Shown: piece after piece, positions 16,801 to 22,698 of the stretch
Numbering within the stretch: the stretch's first letter is position 1
How the letters are laid out: every line of letters starts with the position of its first letter
Assembly (NCBI GenBank): GCA_035294005.1
Contig: DATGLT010000174.1
Span: forward strand, 1-22,698
Length of the DNA stretch: 22,698 nucleotides
Direction: 5' to 3'
Source of the DNA: JANXQE01 sp035294005
Lineage (GTDB): Bacteria; Verrucomicrobiota; Verrucomicrobiia; Limisphaerales; UBA8199
Program-made: the position numbers and the translations under genes
Notes under the pieces: generated by a model
The model's database searches: none
Seen by the model: the letters and a program-made list of their open reading frames with translations, nothing else
What the model was told of the DNA's origin: nothing

Positions 16801-17400
16801 GTGCGTTTGGTCGACCAAATCGTTCGTGAGGGAACGCCCATGTCGGACGAGGGCTTGGAAATCCTTGGCTCGAACACGTCATTTCGCATCACCACAGACG
16901 CCGATCCGATTCTCGAACGCTTTGGGGACCGGGCCATGATCGAGGAAATGAAGAAGGTTTTTTTCAGCAACGAACCAAATGCGCTGGGCCACAGCTATGC
17001 CAGGCTGATCCAAGGGCCTGGAGGAAGAAACGACCTGCAGGACGTCATCGCGTTGCTCCGATGCGAGCCGCAAACCAAACGGGCCCTGGTCAATTTTCTA
17101 AGCCAGCCGGGGAAGAAGGTCCCGTGCATCAGTGCCGTGCAATTCCTGGTTCGTGAAGGTGCATTGCAACTGATGTACTTTGCGCGCGGCCAGGACGTTT
17201 TCCGCAAATTCTACGCGGATGGCCTTTGCCTGTTGAGCATGGCGCAGGCGGTTGCCTCCGCCCTGGGCATGCCCACGGGAACGGCGCGCGGTTTCATTGG
17301 CTCTGCCCACGTCTATCACAAGGACATGCCTGAGATTAATCTCATTCTCGAGTGCTCGAGCCTGAGGGAGCTTCTTTCGCTCCAAGCGTCGCCCACATGA
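16801..17400 (+). CDS. Thymidylate-synthase-fold protein, predicted cytidylate-type (hydroxymethylase-like)
   Basis: 199 residues from GTG 16801. The conserved frame extends upstream to about 16754, but no usable start lies in it (see the site at 16738). It matches the archaeal-type thymidylate synthase pattern: GHSYARLIQ, the Arg-containing TKRALVNFL, catalytic Cys109 in KVPCISAVQF, ARGQDVF for the RSxD phosphate motif, and His170/Tyr172 in SAHVY. The residue equal to E. coli Asn177, which selects dUMP, aligns with Asp140 (FYADGL). Asp at this place is known in phage T4 dCMP hydroxymethylase. I infer (hydroxy)methylation of dCMP or CMP at C5 using methylene-tetrahydrofolate. The C-terminus stops soon after SAHVYHKD, shorter than E. 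coli ThyA. Its stop overlaps the radical SAM ATG (ATGA). Confidence 0.7.
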   Translation: MRLVDQIVREGTPMSDEGLEILGSNTSFRITTDADPILERFGDRAMIEEMKKVFFSNEPNALGHSYARLIQGPGGRNDLQDVIALLRCEPQTKRALVNFLSQPGKKVPCISAVQFLVREGALQLMYFARGQDVFRKFYADGLCLLSMAQAVASALGMPTGTARGFIGSAHVYHKDMPEINLILECSSLRELLSLQASPT

Positions 17401-18785
17401 AAACCCTGTTCGCGGTCCCACGCTCGTATAATCCCAAGCAGATGTACCGGGAGTACCCGCTCGGGGTCGGATACCTCGGAACGGTTTTGAAGGGTCGGGG
17501 CCACGACGTGCGTATTTTCGATCAAAATGCCGAGGCTGCTCCGGATGCAGCACTGACATCGCTGGTGGATGAGTTCAGGCCGGACGTAGTAGGCTTCAGC
17601 GTCATTACTCCGAATTACCCGGTGGCGCGGCGGCAAATGCGCGGACTCAGAGAAAGCCGGCCAGGCCTAAAGATCATTGCCGGCGGCATTCACGCCAGCA
17701 TGTTCCCGGAGGATCTCATCGCCGATGGCGCCGACGCAGTCGTCCTGGGCGAGGGCGAATCGGTGATCAGTGAATTGCTGAACTGCCTGGCCGAGGGCCG
17801 CGAGCCGGCGCATATCAACGGCCTGGTGTACCGCAACGCCGCCGCACAAATCGTCAAAACACAAGGCTGGTCTCAGAACTCAGCGCTGGACGAACTTCCG
17901 TTCGTGGATCGCAGTTTGTATAACCTGCCGCGCTACACCCACCATTCCATGCTGGCCTCGCGCGGCTGTCCGCATCATTGCGCGTTCTGCTGCAATTACA
18001 CCGGCACGATTCGCAACGATGGCGTTGCGATTCGTTTCCACGAGCGGGTCATCGACGAGATGCAGCATTTGCGTGATTGTTACGGGGCCCGTGAAATCTT
18101 TTTCGCCGACGATATTTTTCTGCTCCGAAAGCATGATATCCATCAGTTTTGCCGCTCGTGTGCGGCGCGCTCCCTGGGGATCAGTTGGATTGGCCAGATG
18201 CGCGCGGATCGCGTGGACCGGGCGATTGCCGAAGCGATGCGTGCGGCTGGATGCCAGCGCATTTATTTCGGCGTCGAGTCCGGCTCTGACGCCATTTTGC
18301 AGCGCGCCCGGAAAGGGATGACCAAGGACCAAATCCGGCGCGGGGTGCGGGCGGCAATGGATGCGGGGCTTCGCGCCAAAACAGGCTGGATTTACGGTTT
18401 GCCCGGGTCTCTCGAGCAGCAGTATGAATCGATCGACTTCATGCTGGAGCTGCGGCCGCATGAGATCTCCATCCACCAGCTCATTCCGTTTCCCGGGACG
18501 GTATACTACCAGCACCCGGAACAGTTTGGAATCCGCATCGCTAATCCAAAGGCATTCGAAAGCTTTTGCTATGGCGGCCTTGAAGGGGACATTCATTTTG
18601 AATACCTCTCGCATCAACAGCTCGTGAGGCTGCTCGAGGACACCGCCGCAGCATTGGAAGCCGCGGGTTACGTCAACAGCGACCGGGCCACGGCTCGTTC
18701 GGAGTTCATCTATACCACCCCCCTCAGCCGCAACTCGATGAATGTGTTCAGGCCAAAAACCAACGCCCACGCAGTGGCGGCTTGA
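17397..18785 (+). CDS. B12-binding-domain radical SAM enzyme
   Basis: 462 residues. The N-terminal part (about 15-130) is a Rossmann-like cobalamin-binding domain (PLGVGYLGTVLKGRGHDVRI, PDVVGFSVITPN, IIAGGIHAS, GEGE). The radical SAM barrel begins at about 185 with the iron-sulfur motif C191-x3-C195-x2-C198 in GCPHHCAFC. Downstream are typical pieces FFADDIF, IYFGVESGSD and GWIYGLPGS. These enzymes methylate unreactive carbons or phosphorus, or rearrange rings. OxsB of oxetanocin and the hopanoid methylase HpnP are relatives in the broad family. It overlaps the synthase-like gene by 4 nt and the kinase gene follows after 3 nt, so its substrate is plausibly a nucleotide. That is inference. No membrane segment. 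Confidence 0.87.
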   Translation: MKTLFAVPRSYNPKQMYREYPLGVGYLGTVLKGRGHDVRIFDQNAEAAPDAALTSLVDEFRPDVVGFSVITPNYPVARRQMRGLRESRPGLKIIAGGIHASMFPEDLIADGADAVVLGEGESVISELLNCLAEGREPAHINGLVYRNAAAQIVKTQGWSQNSALDELPFVDRSLYNLPRYTHHSMLASRGCPHHCAFCCNYTGTIRNDGVAIRFHERVIDEMQHLRDCYGAREIFFADDIFLLRKHDIHQFCRSCAARSLGISWIGQMRADRVDRAIAEAMRAAGCQRIYFGVESGSDAILQRARKGMTKDQIRRGVRAAMDAGLRAKTGWIYGLPGSLEQQYESIDFMLELRPHEISIHQLIPFPGTVYYQHPEQFGIRIANPKAFESFCYGGLEGDIHFEYLSHQQLVRLLEDTAAALEAAGYVNSDRATARSEFIYTTPLSRNSMNVFRPKTNAHAVAA

Positions 18786-18788
18786 AGA

Positions 18789-19481
18789 ATGACCGAGTCC
18801 CGCGCAGGACGAAGCCGGCGATCCGGAAACCTGAACGACATCCGGTTGCCGGCGTTTGCATCCGGGTCGGGCGCGGGCCCATTCGTCATCGCGATCGAAG
18901 GTCCGAATGGAGCCGGCAAGACGACTCTGACTCGCGCGTTGGCGCGCAAACTGGAGGTGCCCTCCTGCCTGGGAACCGATAAAGCATGGTTTTCAAGATC
19001 TTTTAAGGTCCAAATGATCCGCCACGCGGAGTGGTACGCGTCGGCGATGTTCTTCTTGAGCGGTTGCTTCGAGCAAATGCGGGCCCTGCAAAAAGTAACC
19101 CGCGGAGCTGTTGTTATGGACCGTTGCCTGTGGTCAACCCTCGCGGTCCATGCGGCGACCGACAAAGCGCGCCTAAGCGCGCTGGTCAAAATCCTGGAAC
19201 CGATCGCCCGCCAAATCCGCGTCCCTCAGCTGACGATCGTTCTGGAAGCTTCTTTCGAGACTTGCCAGGACCGAATCGCCCGGAAGTCGGGGACCGCCCG
19301 CGAATTGGACGAGTTAACCGCCAACCCGGGATTTCATGAACGCGAACGCGCGTTTTACCATTGGCTCGGCGCGCAGAATAAAACTATCCGGTTTTTGGAT
19401 GTGAATAGGTCGGGCCGCGCGGAGGTCGCCCAAAATGCGTTCGAGATGGTTCAGCCGGTCATAAGGGCAAATCGGGACTGA
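18789..19481 (+). CDS. Thymidylate-kinase-like nucleotide or nucleoside kinase
   Basis: 230 residues, cytoplasmic. About 30 extra residues precede a P-loop, GPNGAGKTT (38-46). The DR motif (MDRCLWSTLAVH, Asp111-Arg112) binds the acceptor base or phosphate in deoxynucleoside and thymidylate kinases. The LID-like arginine region follows (ETCQDRIARKSG). The fold is the dTMP kinase/deoxynucleoside kinase superfamily, but it is too divergent for me to call Tmk, and a housekeeping role is unlikely given the cluster. It starts 3 nt after the radical SAM stop. I infer phosphorylation of the modified nucleoside or nucleotide made by the neighbouring enzymes. Confidence 0.75.
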   Translation: MTESRAGRSRRSGNLNDIRLPAFASGSGAGPFVIAIEGPNGAGKTTLTRALARKLEVPSCLGTDKAWFSRSFKVQMIRHAEWYASAMFFLSGCFEQMRALQKVTRGAVVMDRCLWSTLAVHAATDKARLSALVKILEPIARQIRVPQLTIVLEASFETCQDRIARKSGTARELDELTANPGFHERERAFYHWLGAQNKTIRFLDVNRSGRAEVAQNAFEMVQPVIRANRD

Positions 19482-19512
19482 GCAACTCCTTATCACGCGC
19501 TCAATAAGCTCG

Positions 19513-20724
19513 ATGTTAACCCTTGTCACGACCAATCCCTCCAAATACAAGCCATTCGCGGCCGATCTCGAACGGATGCGCATTGAAATTGGAGCGCCTC
19601 CAAAGGAAATTCCGGAGCTGCAATGCCTTGGCTTTGCCGACGCCCTGGCCCACAAAGCCGAGGCGATGTCGCAGCTCTTTGGACGTCCTGTGCTGGTCGA
19701 CGACGCCGGGCTTGTCCTCGATGCGTATACTCCCTTTCCCGGACCCCTGACCTCAGTGGTTCTCAAGACCCTCGGCGCGGAAGGATTGCGCCGCCTGGTT
19801 TCAGAGGTTTCAAACCGTGGCACGATGCAATGTCACCTCGGCTGGTGGTCGAAAAACAAGTTGAGAACCTGGTCCGGAGTTGTTCCCGGCAGGCTTGATT
19901 TCACGCGCAATCCCCGAAACCCCCGGATGTTACTGTCGGACCTCTTTGTGGCCGATGCTCCTTGCCGGCCGGGCACCCTGCCCCATCGCACCCTGGCCCT
20001 CGCGCACCTTGAACAGGAGATCTTTGAGCTGCATCTCGAGGCAGGAGAAGCCGCTGTGGAGGAGCCAGGGTGCCCAACGAGCTCCGGCCAATGCCCTTTT
20101 TGCGTGGAATTGGAAGCCACCGGGCAGAGCATATTCGGCGAAATGTGCCATCAACGACTCGACTCGCGCATCGTTTACCAGGACGACGACTTCATCGTTA
20201 TGCCGCCCATCGGGCAATTCATGGAAGGCGGCCTGCTGCTGCTCGCACGAAAACACATCCGTTCGTTTGCCTGCCTTCCCCCAAATTTGTTTGCGAGACT
20301 GGAGCGCCTGGTCGCTGTGATTCGAGAAGAACTCGAGGCGCTCTACGGAATTTCGCCTCTTGTCTTCGAACATGGCCCTGCGCCGGAGAAATCCAAAGGA
20401 GTGTGCTGCGTTGACCACGCTCACTTCAACATTTTCCCGGCAAATGTTCTGATCCGGCCGCACCTGACGCAACGCATGAATCTGCCGATCACAACGCTCG
20501 ATGAGTTGGCACGGCTTAAGAATGCCGAATTCGGCTACTTGTTCGTGCAGGAAAATGACGGCAGCCGCCGGGTCTACGATGGGCAACTTGCGCCCACCCA
20601 ACTGGTAAGGCGCATCATCACCTCGAAATTGGGGATTGCCGAGCGGTGGCACTGGCGTGAGTACCCGGGAATCGACGAACTGGTCGCCACATACCGCTCG
20701 TTACATGGACGAATCCGCTTGTGA
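19513..20724 (+). CDS. Fusion of a Ham1/RdgB-type NTP pyrophosphatase and a HIT-family hydrolase
   Basis: 403 residues, soluble. Residues 1-175 match the Ham1 (inosine/xanthosine triphosphate pyrophosphatase) family: TTNPSKYKPF at the N-terminus, ALAHKAEA, and the acidic VDDAGLVLDAYTPFPGPLTS stretch (Asp63-Asp64). Such enzymes cut unusual NTPs to NMP plus pyrophosphate. Residues about 190-330 match HIT proteins: zinc-type CPFC (194-197) and DHAHFNIFP (His302, His304). The third His of the HxHxH triad is replaced by Asn306. The catalytic middle His is kept. HIT enzymes split or transfer nucleoside monophosphates. The fusion suggests stepwise handling of one modified nucleotide. It begins 31 nt after the kinase, and its stop overlaps the next start (GTGA). 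Confidence 0.8.
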   Translation: MLTLVTTNPSKYKPFAADLERMRIEIGAPPKEIPELQCLGFADALAHKAEAMSQLFGRPVLVDDAGLVLDAYTPFPGPLTSVVLKTLGAEGLRRLVSEVSNRGTMQCHLGWWSKNKLRTWSGVVPGRLDFTRNPRNPRMLLSDLFVADAPCRPGTLPHRTLALAHLEQEIFELHLEAGEAAVEEPGCPTSSGQCPFCVELEATGQSIFGEMCHQRLDSRIVYQDDDFIVMPPIGQFMEGGLLLLARKHIRSFACLPPNLFARLERLVAVIREELEALYGISPLVFEHGPAPEKSKGVCCVDHAHFNIFPANVLIRPHLTQRMNLPITTLDELARLKNAEFGYLFVQENDGSRRVYDGQLAPTQLVRRIITSKLGIAERWHWREYPGIDELVATYRSLHGRIRL

Positions 20725-21401
20725 CCCGAGGATCTGACAAGGAGCATTCATCGTCTGACGCCCTGTACCAGCAGCGGCAAATGGAAGCCATCGCAAGGCG
20801 CTGGAACACCAAAGCGGGTAATTGGGACCGCGCCCTTGAAGATCCCTCCTGCCATTTGAACGAGGACCGGGCTTACGGACGTTTCCTCGACCAGCTTTCA
20901 GCAATCGTCCGGGAGCGCGCGGCGTTTTGCCGACAAAACGGAGTTGTCGATGCGGGCTGCGCTACAGGACTGGTGCTTGCTCACATCATCCCCGGTTTCG
21001 CGTGGGGACTCGGAGTCGACATCAGTTCCGAAATGATCAGCGTGGCTCAGGCCAAAAATATTCCGAAAACCCGGTTTGTAATCGGGGATTGCTTCAATCT
21101 GCCTGCTCTCGCGCCAAAAGCCGGCGCGGTAATCTCGCGTGGGGTGTTGCTTTCACATTACGGCTCGGCTCACGCAGTGGACTTGCTCCGAAGCGCTTTT
21201 GATACGCTCCTCGACGGAGGATTCATCCTTTGGGATTTTCTGAATGAGGGGGGCAGGACAACGGCCATTCATGCTCCCGAAAACAAAACATACTTTGATC
21301 CGCACGAGGTTTGCGAGATCGCACGCAGATCGGGCTTCAGCCGAGCCTGCTCTCTTTTAGGATCCAAACGGCGTGTTGGGTTGCTTCTTGCCGAGCGTTG
21401 A
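20721..21401 (+). CDS. SAM-dependent class I methyltransferase
   Basis: 226 residues from GTG 20721, which overlaps the previous stop by 4 nt and so implies translational coupling. The glycine-rich SAM loop is VVDAGCATG (75-83). The acidic residue after strand 2 lies in GLGVDISSEM (Asp100), and IGDCFNLP follows the third strand. A typical beta hairpin follows (GGFILWDFLNEG). It is a small-molecule type methyltransferase by overall plan, with no sign of DNA- or RNA-specific domains. It is the last gene of the compact operon. The acceptor is unknown, and a nucleoside derivative is the inference from context. Confidence 0.82.
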   Translation: MTRGSDKEHSSSDALYQQRQMEAIARRWNTKAGNWDRALEDPSCHLNEDRAYGRFLDQLSAIVRERAAFCRQNGVVDAGCATGLVLAHIIPGFAWGLGVDISSEMISVAQAKNIPKTRFVIGDCFNLPALAPKAGAVISRGVLLSHYGSAHAVDLLRSAFDTLLDGGFILWDFLNEGGRTTAIHAPENKTYFDPHEVCEIARRSGFSRACSLLGSKRRVGLLLAER

Positions 21402-21430
21402 CATCGAATTTTTGAACGTGGCTTAAAGAA

Positions 21431-21458
21431 TTGGCAAAGACTATTAGTATTGTATATT
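21431..21458 (+). promoter_or_regulatory. Candidate sigma-70-type promoter upstream of the pyruvate-kinase-like gene
   Basis: TTGGCA (21431-21436) and TATATT (21453-21458) lie 16 nt apart, each one mismatch from consensus. The region is AT-rich against a GC-rich surround. It is followed by a GGCGA/TCGCC hairpin (21463-21480). Confidence 0.4.
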
Positions 21459-21554
21459 GTGAGGCGACGAGTTAATCGCCGTTTCTGAAATCAAGTTAAC
21501 GATCCGATTATTGGGCTTTAAAGTGGCATTGCGGGTGCTGCTCTTCAATTTGCG

Positions 21555-21560
21555 TATAAT
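21555..21560 (+). promoter_or_regulatory. Perfect TATAAT next to the GTG start (possible near-leaderless start)
   Basis: TATAAT stands 9 nt before the GTG at 21570. A start of transcription about 7 nt after it would leave almost no leader, consistent with the missing Shine-Dalgarno. The matching -35 box is poor (only TTGCGG at about 20 nt), so the site is uncertain. Confidence 0.3.
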
Positions 21561-21569
21561 CAACTGATA

Positions 21570-22698
21570 GTGAAAAACTTGACGCATACCACCGATTCGT
21601 TACGATTCTGTGACAACTTGGGCAAAGGCGTAAAGCTGGTTGCGACAGCCCATTCCGAAAAATCTGTGAACGTCCAAAGCGAAGTACCCCCCCGAAGCGA
21701 ATCCAACTGGAAGGTGCCAGAAGTCATGGCGACGATCGGGCCGACGTTGGAAAAACTTGAAGACCTGGAAAGAGCCATCGAAGCCGGCGCGCGCTGGTTC
21801 AGGCTGCCGTGCGGTTACCGCCAGCGCCCCCACCTCGAGAACAGCCGCGCAGTCCGTTCCGCTTCCCGCTCGTCAGGCCTCCCTGTCCAACTATTACTCG
21901 ACTTGCCTTCGTCGCGGCCACGCACCGGCACAATGGAGGAACTTCGCCTGGCAATTGGCGACACGGTCTTATTCTGGGATCCGGAAACAGAAAAGAGCGC
22001 GCACTCCAACAACGGCACACTTCATGTGCCGTTGCCCGGGTTGTCCGCGTTAATTTCCAAACTTCGGATCAAGCACCGGATGTGGTTCTGTGACGGCCGG
22101 CTTAGTTTTGTCATTGACGAATTGCGCGACGGCTCAGTCCTCACTCGAATGGAAAAGGGGACAATTCCTCTCAAAAGTTCCAATTCCATCTTCCTTCCCG
22201 ACAGCCCCAGTCCGTTCACAGTGATGACGACACAGGATCGTTCGCTGCTGGAATCGTTCCGCCAGAATGATGTGACGCCGGACTGGATTGCTTTGTCGCT
22301 GGTGGGATCGGCCGACGATGTTCTCTGCGCGCGCAAAGAAGCGCAACAAAGGCTCGGGTCCACCCCCAGAGTCATGGCTAAGTTTGAAACCGAACAAGCG
22401 TTGGAAGTCATGGACGAGATCATTAGCGCGGCCGATGGAGTGATGGTGGCCCGCGGTGACCTCGGTTTGGCGGTGGGTTACATTCGCCTGCCGGAAGTAC
22501 AGGAAAAGCTGGTGGCCGCAGCGCGGCAGGCCGGCAAGCCAGTAATCGTCGCGACCCAGGCCCTCGAGATGTTCGCTGAAAACGGTCTGCCGCAGCGCGC
22601 CGAGCTTTCCGACCTCTCGTTGATTGCGCGTCAGCGAGCCGACGCTGTGATGCTTGGCAAGGAAACGGTGTTCAGCCCGCGTCCTATCGAGTGCATTC
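21570..22698 (+). CDS. Divergent pyruvate-kinase-like protein (3' end beyond the window)
   Basis: An open frame of 376 codons from GTG 21570 to the window end, not closed. ATG 21726 is an alternative start. The C-terminal half keeps the pyruvate kinase barrel core: Lys271 and Glu273 in VMAKFETEQ, Asp297 in MVARGDLGL, the Thr329 site in VIVATQALE, then RAELSDLS and ADAVMLGKET. The N-terminal half is altered. The R-x-N-x-S-H nucleotide/K+ site reads RLPCGYR, and LLDTKGPEIRTG reads LLDLPSSRPRTG, losing the lysine. The B domain (about 120-235) is also divergent. It may bind PEP or a keto acid without normal pyruvate kinase activity. It lies 168 bp after the operon with its own apparent promoter, so it may be a pathway paralogue rather than the housekeeping enzyme. 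Confidence 0.75.
   Translation, partial: MKNLTHTTDSLRFCDNLGKGVKLVATAHSEKSVNVQSEVPPRSESNWKVPEVMATIGPTLEKLEDLERAIEAGARWFRLPCGYRQRPHLENSRAVRSASRSSGLPVQLLLDLPSSRPRTGTMEELRLAIGDTVLFWDPETEKSAHSNNGTLHVPLPGLSALISKLRIKHRMWFCDGRLSFVIDELRDGSVLTRMEKGTIPLKSSNSIFLPDSPSPFTVMTTQDRSLLESFRQNDVTPDWIALSLVGSADDVLCARKEAQQRLGSTPRVMAKFETEQALEVMDEIISAADGVMVARGDLGLAVGYIRLPEVQEKLVAAARQAGKPVIVATQALEMFAENGLPQRAELSDLSLIARQRADAVMLGKETVFSPRPIECI

Noticed and set aside
17880..18770. Long minus-strand open frame (296 codons) opposite the radical SAM gene
   Set aside because: It lies wholly antisense to a gene with clear motifs. High-GC third positions create such frames.

Overview
This window looks like part of a chromosome from a Verrucomicrobiota bacterium, probably of the Pedosphaera/Limisphaera type. 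That placement is an inference. It rests on moderately high GC, mostly weak Shine-Dalgarno sites, and three large secreted proteins that share a C-terminal beta-rich tail ending in FYRV, FYRA or FFRL. It also rests on small 'helical protein plus nucleotidyltransferase' gene pairs. No rRNA, tRNA, CRISPR array or transposase was recognised.

Layout. Positions 1-359 hold no gene but contain a strongly foldable segment (15-161) and a leader. Next come a secreted protein built of four jelly-roll-like repeats (360-2837) and a transglutaminase-like protease (2895-3794). A three-gene signalling operon follows (4230-8518): a membrane hybrid histidine kinase, a soluble receiver-kinase, and an NtrC-type sigma-54 activator. 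Then a small gene overlaps or abuts a nucleotidyltransferase-like gene (8739-9340), followed by another secreted protein (9520-10554). A convergent minus-strand pair encodes a trypsin-like protease with duplicated N-terminal domains and a small membrane protein (10591-13049). A divergently placed 890-residue secreted enzyme joins a DUF4185 propeller to an SGNH esterase (13434-16106). Positions 16282-16541 hold a second small-protein/nucleotidyltransferase module, in which the second gene is reduced to 20 codons.

The most interesting part is the compact plus-strand operon at about 16751-21401. In order it encodes a thymidylate-synthase-fold protein, a B12-binding-type radical SAM enzyme, a thymidylate-kinase-like enzyme, a fusion of a Ham1/RdgB-type NTP pyrophosphatase with a HIT hydrolase, and a SAM-dependent methyltransferase. 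Gene junctions overlap by 4 nt or lie 3-31 nt apart. In the synthase-like protein, the asparagine that recognises dUMP in true thymidylate synthases aligns with aspartate. This is the substitution seen in dCMP hydroxymethylase. My inference is that the operon makes or processes a modified (probably pyrimidine) nucleotide, such as a nucleoside natural product, a nucleotide signal or a defence molecule. Just downstream, with its own apparent promoter, a highly divergent pyruvate-kinase-like gene runs off the right edge and may belong to the same pathway.

Two cautions apply. The synthase-like gene appears to carry a one-base frameshift right after its best start codon. All functional assignments come from reading motifs by eye, without any database search.
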